From Bacteroidales bacterium (GTDB lineage: Bacteria; Bacteroidota; Bacteroidia; Bacteroidales; F082), in NCBI GenBank assembly GCA_028704385.1, contig JAQVLA010000015.1, positions 1 through 64,000 of the forward strand: DNA of 64,000 nucleotides, given 5' to 3'. The notes under the pieces are model-generated. The model did no database searches. It was given only the letters and a program-made list of their open reading frames with translations, and was not told the DNA's origin. Positions 43,640 to 53,170 of this stretch are shown here, in pieces. A program made the position numbers and the translations under genes. The first letter of the stretch is position 1, and each line of letters starts with the position of its first letter.

Positions 43640-44062
43640 TAGTAAAGTCGGGTTGTTTAGGATAATCCCGGGTTTCTTCTGAAATCCGGGATTTTTTTGA
43701 GAACTTTGCTGTGACAGATCAGCCTTATTTCAGGTATCAAGAAGACTTTATATCAAATTTATTCATAAATGAAGATTACTGGTGATGCGTTAATTTTTGA
43801 ATAATAATCTAAACACATTGATTTTATTGAATTATAGAGTGTTTTTATATTTTGGGATTTGAATTGAGATTTTCTTCTGATACAAATCTTACTTATGTAA
43901 TCATCTGATTTCAAGACACCAGAATTTTTAATTGGTCAATATTTTTAAATTTAAGAACTATACGCATCAGTAGTAAATGAAGATAGTATTTGTTCGTAAA
44001 TCGTAAGAAGCTTTTTTGTTTACGTAAGCTTGTCAATATCGGTCTGGTACATTGGAAATTGA
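43640..44062 (+). other. 423-bp gene-poor region after nrfA
   Basis: It contains the nrfA terminator at 43664-43698. The rest is about 75 percent AT by eye, has no convincing ORF with family features and shows only small inverted repeats (CGTAAA/TTTACG near 44000). The 3' end of the Nramp gene on the other strand lies at its right edge. Confidence 0.5.
43664..43698 (+). terminator. Terminator of nrfHA
   Basis: The inverted repeat AATCCCGG (43664-43671) and CCGGGATT (43687-43694 region), extended by further base pairs, is followed by a run of seven T. It lies 24 bp after the nrfA stop codon. Confidence 0.75.
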
Positions 44063-45298
44063 TCAGGCAAATATTATCCAGGCAATATAGAATAGTGTGA
44101 AGACCGTTAAAAATACTATACCAATAACAGACCAAATTTTGAGATACCTTGCTGGCTGATACTGTGTTGAAATGTCCTTATTCGTGATCACCCGATAATT
44201 GAGATAAGCCAGCACTGGTGCCGTGATAAAGGATAAGGTGGTTGCCAGGTCAACCAGCACATGCATACTTTTGGCTTGATTCAAAATAAAAATAGCTCCG
44301 GCCATCAATACAGCCATCCAAAGGGTATAACTCAGCCTTCTGGTTGGGCTTTTTGGAAACAGAAGACGGATGGCTTCTCTTAGTGTTCGTGGATAGGCAT
44401 CAGCAACAGTAATGATTGTACTAAACATGGTTGTGAAAGCAGCCAGTGCGATCACGGGATAAGCCCATTCTCCGATGCTTTCGGTGTAGAGCCTGATCAG
44501 CTGATCGGCAAATACCACACCACTTGGTGACAAATCTTCTCCAGTTCCATACATAATTAAAGCACCTAAAGCCAGAAAAGCTGCGGCAATAATCATGGTT
44601 CCAAAAAAACCAACTCTAAACTCTATCAGTGCTTCGCGGATTGTTGGTTTTTCTTTCATATGATCATTTTTACTTTGTGCCCACAGCGAACCCCAAACCA
44701 CTATATCAATGGGGGCCGGCATCCAGCCAATAAAGGCGATCAGAAACAATATATGGGTTTTATTCATCCAGTCGAAATGCTGTAAACTTGTTTCAACCAT
44801 TTCGCGCTCTACACCAAATGCAGCTACAACGGCGATGATTGTGGTGAGGGTGAGTACCAAAATTACCAGCTTGATCATTTGATCAAGAAGTTTGTAACGT
44901 CCTATTATTAATACTACCATGGTGACGAGCAAAATGACGATGCTTGTCTGGACTATATCAAGTGAGGTGGGAATCAGGCTTTTCGACAAGCCGGCAGTAA
45001 CTATGGTAAGGGCTGCCATAACAGGAAACATAGTAACAATAGTAAGTATCAGAAAAAGCCAAAGCACCCAACTGCCTTCTTTTTTATAGGCATGGATAAG
45101 GTTTTGATTGGTGGCAAGCACATACCGGCTGCCTACCTCAAAAAACGGAAACTTAAGTAAGTTGGTTGCCAGTAGTACCCACATCAGGTCAAAACCAAAT
45201 TCAGCTCCAGCCCGTGTTGACTGAACAAGATGCGATACACCTATCGCCGCACCGGCATATAACAATCCGGGACCGAGTAATTGAAAAAATCGTCTCAT
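44063..45298 (-). CDS. Divergent Nramp-family divalent metal transporter
   Basis: ATG at 45298 gives 411 residues and 11 or so helices; the longer frame to 45352 runs over the promoter and was rejected. The overall fold follows Nramp, but key metal-binding motifs differ. In TM1 the expected DPGN reads GVSHLVQST (20-28). In TM6 the expected MPHN/MPH is replaced by WMPAPIDIVVWGSLW (194-197 being MPAP). Canonical Mn/Fe Nramps need those Asp, Asn and Met residues, so it may carry another metal or substrate. It lies 76 bp after aroE and has its own promoter. Confidence 0.7.
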   Translation of the reverse strand: MRRFFQLLGPGLLYAGAAIGVSHLVQSTRAGAEFGFDLMWVLLATNLLKFPFFEVGSRYVLATNQNLIHAYKKEGSWVLWLFLILTIVTMFPVMAALTIVTAGLSKSLIPTSLDIVQTSIVILLVTMVVLIIGRYKLLDQMIKLVILVLTLTTIIAVVAAFGVEREMVETSLQHFDWMNKTHILFLIAFIGWMPAPIDIVVWGSLWAQSKNDHMKEKPTIREALIEFRVGFFGTMIIAAAFLALGALIMYGTGEDLSPSGVVFADQLIRLYTESIGEWAYPVIALAAFTTMFSTIITVADAYPRTLREAIRLLFPKSPTRRLSYTLWMAVLMAGAIFILNQAKSMHVLVDLATTLSFITAPVLAYLNYRVITNKDISTQYQPARYLKIWSVIGIVFLTVFTLFYIAWIIFA

Positions 45299-45322
45299 TA
45301 TTGGCTTTTTATTTGCGCACTG

Positions 45323-45352
45323 CAAATATAACTTATGATTTATAAAACACAA
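45323..45352 (-). promoter_or_regulatory. Bacteroidota-type promoter of the Nramp-like gene
   Basis: On the minus strand TTG (45352-45350), 19 bp, then TATATTTG (45330-45323), matching the -33/-7 consensus. It lies 25 bp upstream of the ATG at 45298 and supports that start. Confidence 0.6.
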
Positions 45353-45373
45353 TACTTCTTTTAAGTAGCTGTT

Positions 45374-46126
45374 TTATTTGTTTCCTGTCCATATTTTCCA
45401 GGAGGCATCTGCCTGAGCAATCAGCATGGGTAATCCATTGAATGTGATCGCCTGTTGTTTTTTTCCGGCTTTCATGAAGGCTGTTTCATCAGGATTGTAT
45501 ATCAAATCAATTAAAATATGATTTTCGTTCAGGTATTGATAAGGAATTGGAGGACAGGAATCAACATCAGGAAACATGCCCAGAGGAGTTGTATTAATGA
45601 TTAGATGATGATTGCGAATAAACGATGGCGTGATCATAGCGTAATTTATCTGATTCATCTTGGATGCTTTCCGGCTTACAATCGTAAAACCAATACCATG
45701 CGAACGAAGACTGTATTGAACCGCTTTGGAGGCACCACCTGTGCCAAGGATAATTGCTCTGGAGTTGAGTATTTGTTTCAACACAGGTTTGATCAATTGG
45801 TCGAATCCGGTCACATCAGTATTGTATCCAATAAGTTCAATAGTATCATTTTTTCTATTGATAACCAAGGTATTGACTGCTCCTGTCATCCGGGCTGTTT
45901 TGTCGAGTTTGCTGCAATAAGTAACAGCTTGTTGTTTGTAAGGAATGGTAACATTTAAACCAGCCAGTTCAGGATAAGACGAAACTAATTTTGGAAGTTG
46001 TTCAATATCATCGAGTTCAAAGAGTTCATAGGCAGTATCCACCTGGTTTTCGGAAAACTTTTTGTTAAAGTATTCTTTTGAAAACGAATGGGATAATTTT
46101 TTTCCTATGAGCCCGTATATCTTCAT
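45374..46126 (-). CDS. aroE: Shikimate dehydrogenase
   Basis: This 250-residue enzyme reduces 3-dehydroshikimate to shikimate with NADPH in aromatic amino acid synthesis. Marks: LIGKKLSHSFSKEYFNKKF at the N-terminus (the shikimate-binding SxS site), NVTIPYKQQA with the catalytic Lys, GAVNTLV, YNTDVTGFD with the catalytic Asp, and the Rossmann loop GTGGASKAVQ. Length is at the short end but complete. Its start overlaps the stop of the upstream DUF368 gene (ATGA at 46123-46126), so they are co-translated. This order is widespread in Bacteroidota. Confidence 0.95.
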   Translation of the reverse strand: MKIYGLIGKKLSHSFSKEYFNKKFSENQVDTAYELFELDDIEQLPKLVSSYPELAGLNVTIPYKQQAVTYCSKLDKTARMTGAVNTLVINRKNDTIELIGYNTDVTGFDQLIKPVLKQILNSRAIILGTGGASKAVQYSLRSHGIGFTIVSRKASKMNQINYAMITPSFIRNHHLIINTTPLGMFPDVDSCPPIPYQYLNENHILIDLIYNPDETAFMKAGKKQQAITFNGLPMLIAQADASWKIWTGNK

Positions 46127-47067
46127 GCTGTTGTCTCTGTCACCGATTTTTTAGTTTTTGCTGCATATTCTACTGCCCAAATTGTGAGTATTCCGACTAT
46201 CATCAACAAGGCCGAAATCAATACTTCCTGATTCAATTCTGCCGGCAATTCGGGAATATAGCGCGCAACTTTCGGAAGGCCGTCTTTGAGTATTGGTGCT
46301 CCTGTAGCATCAAGCAAATACACTGCTTCTTTCCATGGCCATATTATGCTCAAAGAACCTAAAATGAAGCCTGTTAATAAAGCGATTGTCTGATCCTTAT
46401 ACTTTTTAAGTAACCAGGACAAAAAATGTGAAAAAGCGATCAGACCAACCACTGCTCCGATTAGGACGGGCAACAAGATGGCTATATTACGCTCGTTGAT
46501 AGCCTCTATGGCTACGAGTTGATAATTACCCATGAGGATAAGAACAAAACTTCCGGATATTCCCGGCAGTATCATGGAACAAACAGCCACAACACCACAT
46601 AGTACCAGGTAAAAGAAATTGGCATTTTCGGTAGCCGGTGTCATAAAGGTTACTGAAAATGCAAAGGCTGTTCCTATAATAAAACTTAACAAAGATGATA
46701 TTTTCCAGGAATGAACTGTTTTTCCAACAAAGTAAACTGACGCCAGCACCAGACCAAAAAAGAAAGACCAGATATAGGCCGGATAGTTGGTAAAAAGAAA
46801 ATCAAAAAGCCGGGCAAGGGATATGATAGCAAGGCCTACACCGGCAAAAACACTGATAAGAAAAACTAAATCAGTATGAATGGCAAAAGCCTTTAAATTA
46901 AACTTAAACAGCAGTTTCACGGCCTTTCCGTCAAAAGATTTGAAGGCATCAATCAGCCTTTCGAATATGCCAGTTATCAGTGCAATAGTCCCACCCGAAA
47001 CGCCTGGTATTATATTGGCGGCACCCATGGCAATGCCTTTGATTAAATGCAGAATAATGGATTTCAT
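46123..47067 (-). CDS. DUF368 / PopT-family undecaprenyl-phosphate transporter
   Basis: The 314-residue membrane protein has about eight helices and the DUF368 signatures GAANIIPGVSGGTIALITGIFERLI near the N-terminus and ILPGISGSFVLILMGNY in the middle, an internally repeated element. DUF368 (PopT) proteins recycle undecaprenyl phosphate across the inner membrane, which would supply carrier lipid for wall and surface glycan synthesis. The C-terminal tail is cytosolic and charged. It lies 3 bp downstream of an aldehyde dehydrogenase gene and overlaps aroE by 4 bp. Confidence 0.88.
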   Translation of the reverse strand: MKSIILHLIKGIAMGAANIIPGVSGGTIALITGIFERLIDAFKSFDGKAVKLLFKFNLKAFAIHTDLVFLISVFAGVGLAIISLARLFDFLFTNYPAYIWSFFFGLVLASVYFVGKTVHSWKISSLLSFIIGTAFAFSVTFMTPATENANFFYLVLCGVVAVCSMILPGISGSFVLILMGNYQLVAIEAINERNIAILLPVLIGAVVGLIAFSHFLSWLLKKYKDQTIALLTGFILGSLSIIWPWKEAVYLLDATGAPILKDGLPKVARYIPELPAELNQEVLISALLMIVGILTIWAVEYAAKTKKSVTETTA

Positions 47068-47070
47068 TGA

Positions 47071-48441
47071 TTATCGGAGAATTTTTTTTAGTAAATTTAA
47101 TTTTGAGTTAAAAGGTGAATACCGGAAATTCACATCAAGCCAGGTGCCGCGTTTCATCACTGCCCTCTGATGCGAAAATGCTTCAAAGCTGTATTTACCA
47201 TGATATTTTCCAATGCCACTGTTTCCCGCTCCGCCAAAAGGCATTTCTTCATTGGTAAAATGCATGAGGGTATCATTAATTGTAATGCCTCCGCATAACA
47301 CATTGGATGTGAGTGTTTTTACAGTTTTCATTTCTTCCGAAAAGACATACATGGCAAGAGGTTTAGGATGCCTGTCAATTATTTCCAAGGCTTGCTGAAT
47401 ATCCGAAAAACCAAGGACAGGCAGGATTGGTCCGAAGATTTCTTCCTGCATGATCAGCGCATCGTATGAAGCAGGCTCTACCAGGGTAGGTTCAATTTTC
47501 AGATGCTCTGAAGATGAATTACCCCCATACAGATTTTTTTGTCCGTTCATCAGTTGCAGCAAACGGTCATACTGTGGTTTGCCAATAATTTTTGGATAAT
47601 CTTTATTCGTAATTACCGAAGCACCCCATTGACGGGCAATCTCTTGTTTCAAGGCTTCCACAAGGCTGTCGCGTACTTTTTCGTGCACAAGCACATAATC
47701 CGGTGCTATGCAGGTTTGTCCGGCATTAACAGTTTTACCCCAGATGATACGTCGGGCAGCCAGTTCTATTTTGGCGGTATGATCCACTACACACGGGCTT
47801 TTACCGCCGAGCTCAAGTACAACTGGTATTAGCTGTTTGGCCGCAGCTTTCATCACTTCCTTTCCGACACGTGTTGAGCCTGTAAAAAAAATAAAATCAA
47901 AAGCTTCGTCAAGCAATTGTTTGCTCGTTGTTGCATCACCCTGAACAAGTCGGATATAATCCGGATCAAAGTTGGTGTTGATCATTTCATCCAGCACGGC
48001 TGAGGTATTACTGCTGTATTCCGAGGGTTTTATCACTACGCAATTACCTGCAGAGATTGCTCCAATCAAGGGCGATATGGCAAGCTGTAACGGATAATTC
48101 CAGGGCGAAATGATCAGGTTAACGCCGTAAGGAATATGTTCAATACAACTTTTGGCCGGAAAAGTTGTCAGTGAAGAGCTTACATGTTGAGGCTTAGACC
48201 AATACTTCAGTCTGTGAAGGTGTTTTTTTATCTCAACATGCAACAATCCTATTTCTGTGGCATAAGCTTCGAAGGGAGATTTTCCTAAGTCTTTAAAGAG
48301 CGCATCAAGTAATTGATCTTCATGATCTTTTAGAAGTTTTTGAAGTAGTTTTAATTGCGATAATCTAAAATTAAGATCAAGCGTTATACCTTGTCTAAAG
48401 AAAGCTTTTTGTCCATTTATGGAAATCAATTGGGAGTTCAA
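47071..48441 (-). CDS. Aldehyde dehydrogenase family protein
   Basis: This 456-residue NAD(P)-dependent dehydrogenase resembles the fatty aldehyde (ALDH3-type) group. The catalytic Cys lies in GKTVNAGQTCIAPDYVLV, the general-base Glu in PVVLELGGKSPCVV, and the cofactor loop in FIFFTGSTRVGKEVM. It has ISPWNYPLQL and FGPILPVLGF, typical of ALDH. The best start is TTG at 48441, because the frame has a stop 21 bp further up and no ATG near; this weak start may mean low expression. It sits between the TPR gene (31 bp upstream) and DUF368. Confidence 0.9.
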   Translation of the reverse strand: MNSQLISINGQKAFFRQGITLDLNFRLSQLKLLQKLLKDHEDQLLDALFKDLGKSPFEAYATEIGLLHVEIKKHLHRLKYWSKPQHVSSSLTTFPAKSCIEHIPYGVNLIISPWNYPLQLAISPLIGAISAGNCVVIKPSEYSSNTSAVLDEMINTNFDPDYIRLVQGDATTSKQLLDEAFDFIFFTGSTRVGKEVMKAAAKQLIPVVLELGGKSPCVVDHTAKIELAARRIIWGKTVNAGQTCIAPDYVLVHEKVRDSLVEALKQEIARQWGASVITNKDYPKIIGKPQYDRLLQLMNGQKNLYGGNSSSEHLKIEPTLVEPASYDALIMQEEIFGPILPVLGFSDIQQALEIIDRHPKPLAMYVFSEEMKTVKTLTSNVLCGGITINDTLMHFTNEEMPFGGAGNSGIGKYHGKYSFEAFSHQRAVMKRGTWLDVNFRYSPFNSKLNLLKKILR

Positions 48442-48472
48442 CTTTTTTGATTGTTGTTGGTCTTAAATAGGG

Positions 48473-49888
48473 TTAATTTCTCGGGGAATGCAGGCTGATC
48501 ATCTCAACAATCTGCATATTTTCCAAGGCGCCCGGAAAAAAATCCAGAAACTCCTGATGTCCTTCAAAATCGAATTCAAGTGCTGATTCCAGGTGAAACT
48601 GACCCTGAACTTCATTGCGTTGTCTGAAAAAAATGGCTGCCAGTCTGTAGCGCAGTCGATGGTTTGCAGGTTGATGGATAAGGCCAGTTTTCAGGATCTG
48701 GGTAGCTTTTTCAAACTGTTGTTGCAGCACATATAGGTTAGCATATTCGATCCAAAGGTCGGGATCATGTGGATCGAGCTCTTCCGCCTTTTTAAAACAA
48801 TCCACGGCTTTCGAAAACTCTTCCAGCTTAATATGCATATCTGCTTTGATAAGCAAAAATTCAGTGTTGAACTGATCCAGCTCAATAGCACGCTGCATAT
48901 ATTTTATGGCCGATTTTGTATTGCCTTCTTCATCAAAAATCACTCCTATCCCTGCCCAGGGTTCAGCCAGGAACTCATCAATCTGTGTGGCTTTCTGGTA
49001 ATGTGTCAGTGCATCAGTATATCGATTTTGCTTTTCGAAACATTCGCCAAGCCTGTAATAAACGTTGGCATCCTGTGGATTAATCGTCAGGGCTTCGTGA
49101 TAGGTTTCGATGGCTTTATCATAATCGTCAATAGCTTCATAGCTCTGCCCGATATTGATGATTGCCATCATGTGTTTTTCATCAATGGCCATAACGTATT
49201 CAAAGGCATCAATGGCTTTTTCAAAAAGATCCTGCTGAAAATAAGCCAGTCCGAGATTGAACCAGGCAGCTGTACTATAAGGATTTAATTCTATTTGCTG
49301 GTTAAAAAAGCCAATGGCCTGATCCATATCATTCAGCATTTCGAACACCATCCCGATTTCTGAGAGCACTTGCTCGGGTTGTTTCGAAATTTTGAGTGCC
49401 TGTTTCAGGAAATCGAGTGCATTTTCAAAGTCGGAAAGATTTTCATATTCAAAGGCGATGGTAGCATAAATATCTTCAAGATCCTCGCTGTCAGCAAGCA
49501 ATAGTGCTTTTTTATATTCGTTGATGGCTTTGCTAAATTCCATCATCATGCTATACACCGAGCCTTTGGTCATAATCAGGTCGGTGTCGTTGGGTTCGGT
49601 CATTTCCAGCTCATTAAGCAGCTCGAGCGATTTGTTAAAGTTTCCTTCGCTTGCCCATTGACGCGCCATTTTCACTTTGATTGAACTATTAAAAGGATGC
49701 TGCTGTATGGCCATTTCCACTGCAACGCGTGATTTTTCGTTGTTGTAGGCACTTTGATAGTAATCTATCAGAACTTCAAATTCCTCTGCATCAAAATACA
49801 CAGGACTTCCATCATGGAGCATTTCTTCGAAGCGGTTAGCCAGAAGTTCTACCTGATAATCATCGTTCCATTGAAAATCTTCGCTCAT
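48473..49888 (-). CDS. Tetratricopeptide repeat protein
   Basis: The 471-residue protein consists almost wholly of TPR-like units of about 34 residues from residue 40 on; about ten can be followed by eye (for example AAWFNLGLAYFQQDLFEKAIDAF, ANVYYRLGECFEKQNRYTDALTHY). No signal peptide or membrane helix is seen, so it is likely a cytoplasmic scaffold. The C-terminal 50 residues are not clearly TPR. Its 3' end lies 31 bp before the aldehyde dehydrogenase gene. TPR-DUF368-aroE neighbourhoods are common in Bacteroidota; the partner proteins are unknown. A -7 element (reverse complement of 49909-49916) lies 20 bp upstream. Confidence 0.85.
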   Translation of the reverse strand: MSEDFQWNDDYQVELLANRFEEMLHDGSPVYFDAEEFEVLIDYYQSAYNNEKSRVAVEMAIQQHPFNSSIKVKMARQWASEGNFNKSLELLNELEMTEPNDTDLIMTKGSVYSMMMEFSKAINEYKKALLLADSEDLEDIYATIAFEYENLSDFENALDFLKQALKISKQPEQVLSEIGMVFEMLNDMDQAIGFFNQQIELNPYSTAAWFNLGLAYFQQDLFEKAIDAFEYVMAIDEKHMMAIINIGQSYEAIDDYDKAIETYHEALTINPQDANVYYRLGECFEKQNRYTDALTHYQKATQIDEFLAEPWAGIGVIFDEEGNTKSAIKYMQRAIELDQFNTEFLLIKADMHIKLEEFSKAVDCFKKAEELDPHDPDLWIEYANLYVLQQQFEKATQILKTGLIHQPANHRLRYRLAAIFFRQRNEVQGQFHLESALEFDFEGHQEFLDFFPGALENMQIVEMISLHSPRN

Positions 49889-50050
49889 AATTCTTTTCCA
49901 ATTCGGGACAAAATTAAGCTAAATATCCCAGAAAAATTTTAAGTGGGTTAAGACTTTCTTTAACTATTTCAAAAATACAGCCAGAAAAGTGATTGAACAA
50001 GTGCCCTGGAGTTTTTTTTTAACTGGAAAAACAAGGATTTTGTTGATAAC

Positions 50051-51589
50051 TTATCCCTGTCCACCATAGTGAATTGGTGCTGCAGGTCCTAGTGGTATCC
50101 CGAGTAAAACCCAGACGATAAGCAACAAACTCCAAAACACAAAAAAGAAGATGGAATAGGGCAACATGGTAGAAATGAGTGTACCAATACCGGCCTTTTT
50201 GTCGTATTTTTCAAAGTAAACGATAATCAGTGCAAAGAAACTCATCATGGGCGAGATGATGTTTGTAACGCTGTCGCCAACGCGGAAAACAGCCTGCGAG
50301 AGTTCGGGAGAGAAGCCCAACAGCATAAACATTGGAATAAAAACAGGGCCTAAAATTGCCCATTTGGCTGAGGCACTTCCCATGAACATATTGATAAAAC
50401 CCGATAGGACAACAAAAAGCAGGAGTAAAGGCACGGTACCCATATTGACCTTATGCAGAAAATGAGCCCCTTCGATGGCAATGATCAAACCCAGGTTGCT
50501 CCATTTGAAATACGCCACAAACTGAGCCGCAAAAAACACCAAAACCATAAAGGCTGCCAGTGTCTTAAAGCTTTGAACCATACCTTTTACCACATCAGCA
50601 TCGTTTTGGAATTTTCTGGTCATAAAGCCATACAATGCACCCAAACTTCCGGCGGCAAAAAACAATAAGGCTATAAACCCTTTGAGCAGCGGCGATCTTA
50701 AAATACTATTTTCGGGACCTCTGAAAAATCCGTTTTCGGGTAAGGTTGTTGCCAGGATCAGGATTATCCATCCAAGCATCAGCAGCATGGTATAGCGTAA
50801 GGCTTTTTTTTCTTGTTTGCTCAATGGATTTATAGGTTCCTTTTCCACATCACCAGTATATTTCCCCAATCGGGGTTCAACAAATTTATTGGTAACCCAG
50901 GTGCCCAAAAAAGCAATCAAAAAGGTTGACACAGACATAAAGTAATAGTTTGCTGTTGGCAGCACATAATAGTCCGGATCGAGGATTCGGGCTGACTCTG
51001 TGGATAAACCGGCAAGCAAAGGATCGATAGTTCCGATCATCAGATTGGCCGAAAAACCTCCTGAAACACCTGCAAAAGCTGCCGCCATGCCCGCAATAGG
51101 ATGCCTGCCAACGGCATGAAAGATGATTCCCGCCATAGGGATGATGAGCACATAACCCAGGTCAGAAGCCACATTCGAAAGTGTTCCTGATAGCACCAAT
51201 ACAAAAGTCAGGAGTGAGGATGGTGCTTTGAGTACCAGTAATCTGATGGCAGCACCCACCAATCCACTGCTTTCCGCAATGCCAATACCCAAAAGGGCTA
51301 CCATTACAATGCCGAGGGGAGCAAAACCAGTATAGTTATCTACCATATCCAGAAAAATACGATGCACACCATCTTTCGATAGCAGATTTACAATTTGCAC
51401 CTGCTCATCGGTAGCCGGATGAACCGCCACCCATCCAAGGTAATGACCGATCCATGAAATTATCAATACAAGTATGGCCAACAAAGCAAAAATACTTGCC
51501 GGATGGGGTAGGGCATTTCCACCTACTTCAACAAAATGCAGAAAACGATCGAAAAAACTTTTTTTGGGAGGCGCTGAAGAATGCGTCAT
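50051..51589 (-). CDS. AbgT-family transporter
   Basis: This 512-residue membrane protein has about 11 helices and the AbgT hallmarks VEVGGNALPHPASIFALLAILV near the N-terminus, SGTLSNVASDLGYVLIIPMAG, and late GSASAKWAILGPVFIPM and SDSVTNIISPMM-like GDSVTNIISPMMSFF. AbgT proteins import p-aminobenzoyl-glutamate or export sulfonamides and other aromatic compounds; substrate here is uncertain. It is a single-gene unit, divergent from glmM across 129 bp, with no folate genes close by. Confidence 0.92.
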   Translation of the reverse strand: MTHSSAPPKKSFFDRFLHFVEVGGNALPHPASIFALLAILVLIISWIGHYLGWVAVHPATDEQVQIVNLLSKDGVHRIFLDMVDNYTGFAPLGIVMVALLGIGIAESSGLVGAAIRLLVLKAPSSLLTFVLVLSGTLSNVASDLGYVLIIPMAGIIFHAVGRHPIAGMAAAFAGVSGGFSANLMIGTIDPLLAGLSTESARILDPDYYVLPTANYYFMSVSTFLIAFLGTWVTNKFVEPRLGKYTGDVEKEPINPLSKQEKKALRYTMLLMLGWIILILATTLPENGFFRGPENSILRSPLLKGFIALLFFAAGSLGALYGFMTRKFQNDADVVKGMVQSFKTLAAFMVLVFFAAQFVAYFKWSNLGLIIAIEGAHFLHKVNMGTVPLLLLFVVLSGFINMFMGSASAKWAILGPVFIPMFMLLGFSPELSQAVFRVGDSVTNIISPMMSFFALIIVYFEKYDKKAGIGTLISTMLPYSIFFFVFWSLLLIVWVLLGIPLGPAAPIHYGGQG

Positions 51590-51687
51590 GTGTTGATCTA
51601 TTTTGTTTTAGTGAGCGAAGATAATATTTTGGATAGAAAGTGTGATAATTTAATGTGTTGCGAAGCTTCCTTTTGCTTGCTAATACC

Positions 51688-51695
51688 TATCTTTG
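51688..51695 (+). promoter_or_regulatory. Candidate -7 element of glmM
   Basis: TATCTTTG matches TAnnTTTG and lies 23 bp before the ATG at 51719. No -33 at the right distance was found. Confidence 0.35.
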
Positions 51696-51718
51696 CACTC
51701 CAACTAAGCCTGCAAAAT

Positions 51719-53116
51719 ATGACATTGATCAAATCAATTTCCGGCATCCGGGGAACCATTGGAGGCAAACCCGGAGAAGCACTCACCCCTTTAGATATTG
51801 TAAAATTTACTGCTGCATTTGTAACTCTCATTCGTAAAGAAAGATTGAAAGAACAACTGGTTTTAGTGGTTGGCCGCGATGCCCGGCTTTCGGGATTTAT
51901 GGTTAACCAGCTGGTATGTGGTAACTTACAGGCAATGGGTGTTAAAGTGATTGATATCGGACTGAGTACTACCCCAACGGTTGAGCTTGCTGTTCCGGCT
52001 CTGCGGGCTGATGGCGGAATCATCCTTACAGCAAGTCATAATCCGGCACAGTGGAATGCTTTAAAACTGCTGAATCATAAAGGAGAGTTTATCTCAGCAG
52101 TAGAAGGAGCATGGCTGCTTGAACAGGCAGACCAGGAAGAATTTTGTTTTGCATCCATCGAAAAGATCGGTTCCTATGAAAGACAGGATTGCTGGATCGA
52201 AAAGCATATCCGGATGGTTTGCGACTTGCCACTTGTTGATAGGGATGCCATAAAAAATGCAGGGTTCAGTGTGGCTGTGGATGCTGTAAACTCTACTGGC
52301 GGACTGGCAATTCCTGCATTGCTGCAGGCGCTTGGAGTGGAGGTAATTTACCCTTTGTATTGCGAACCTGATGGTAATTTTCCGCACAATCCCGAGCCTT
52401 TGGCAGAGCATCTCACAGCGATAGCTTCACTGGTAAAAGAAAAGAAAGCAAGTTTAGGCTTTGTGGTAGATCCGGATGTGGACCGGCTGGCCATTGTGGA
52501 TGAGAACGGACAGATGTTTGGTGAGGAATATACCCTCGTTGCAGTGGCGGATTATGTGTTGCAACAGCAAGCTGGAAGCACGGTGAGCAATCTTTCGTCC
52601 TCACGGGCTTTGCGTGACGTGACCCGCAAGCATGGCGGACAATATCAGGCTTCGGCAGTAGGTGAGGTGAATGTGGTGGAGCTGATGAAGCAAACAAATG
52701 CCATCATTGGAGGCGAAGGCAATGGCGGTGTGATATTTCCTGAATTGCATTATGGAAGGGATGCCTTGGTTGGCGTGGCTTTGTTTTTGACCCATTTGGC
52801 CAAAAGCGGCAAAAGTTGTTCAGCCTTGCGTGCCACCTATCCTGTTTATCATATGTCGAAAAATAAGATACAGCTTGATGCCAAAACCGATGTGGATACC
52901 TTATTGAAAATGCTTGCCGGGCATTATTCCGATGAGGAAATCAGCACGATAGACGGATTGAAAATAGACTTTGAGCATGGTTGGGTGCATCTGCGTAAAT
53001 CTAATACTGAACCCATCATCAGAATTTATTCGGAAGCCGAAACAGCAGAGCAGGCTGATGCTCTGGCTCATCGTATGATTGAAACTGCACAGCAAATGAT
53101 AGCGGGTTTGTCATAA
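51719..53116 (+). CDS. glmM: Phosphoglucosamine mutase (phosphohexomutase family)
   Basis: ATG at 51719 gives 465 residues and an N-terminus, MTLIKSISGIRGTIGG, that matches the family; the frame upstream to 51581 is unrelated-looking. The catalytic phosphoserine is Ser106 in TASHNPAQWNALK. Mg ligands lie in DPDVDR, the sugar-specificity loop is GEGNGGVIFP, and the phosphate-binding loop is RKSNTEPIIRIY. It converts glucosamine-6-P to glucosamine-1-P for peptidoglycan and LPS; a phosphomannomutase or phosphoglucomutase role is less likely but possible for this family. Confidence 0.9.
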   Translation: MTLIKSISGIRGTIGGKPGEALTPLDIVKFTAAFVTLIRKERLKEQLVLVVGRDARLSGFMVNQLVCGNLQAMGVKVIDIGLSTTPTVELAVPALRADGGIILTASHNPAQWNALKLLNHKGEFISAVEGAWLLEQADQEEFCFASIEKIGSYERQDCWIEKHIRMVCDLPLVDRDAIKNAGFSVAVDAVNSTGGLAIPALLQALGVEVIYPLYCEPDGNFPHNPEPLAEHLTAIASLVKEKKASLGFVVDPDVDRLAIVDENGQMFGEEYTLVAVADYVLQQQAGSTVSNLSSSRALRDVTRKHGGQYQASAVGEVNVVELMKQTNAIIGGEGNGGVIFPELHYGRDALVGVALFLTHLAKSGKSCSALRATYPVYHMSKNKIQLDAKTDVDTLLKMLAGHYSDEEISTIDGLKIDFEHGWVHLRKSNTEPIIRIYSEAETAEQADALAHRMIETAQQMIAGLS

Positions 53117-53170
53117 GGTTTTGTTTTTTGGGGAATATTACTAAATTCGCAAGACGAAAATCGTAATCGC

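Noticed and set aside
43911-44135. 74-residue minus-strand ORF in the gap after nrfA
   Set aside because: It overlaps the 3' end of the Nramp-like gene in another frame and is low-complexity AT-rich sequence.
45299-45352. 18-residue extension of the Nramp-like protein
   Set aside because: It covers the -33/-7 promoter and adds a polar, Cys-containing leader not expected before TM1.
48767-49288. 173-residue antisense ORF inside the TPR gene, and similar long antisense ORFs at 60537-60998, 42167-42601 and 53531-53974
   Set aside because: They lie opposite genes with clear domains and show the biased composition expected of antisense shadows. No motif or start signal supports them.
51581-51718. 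46-residue extension upstream of glmM
   Set aside because: The GlmM N-terminus starts at MTLIKSISGIRG; the extension overlaps the AbgT start region on the other strand and carries the candidate -7 element.
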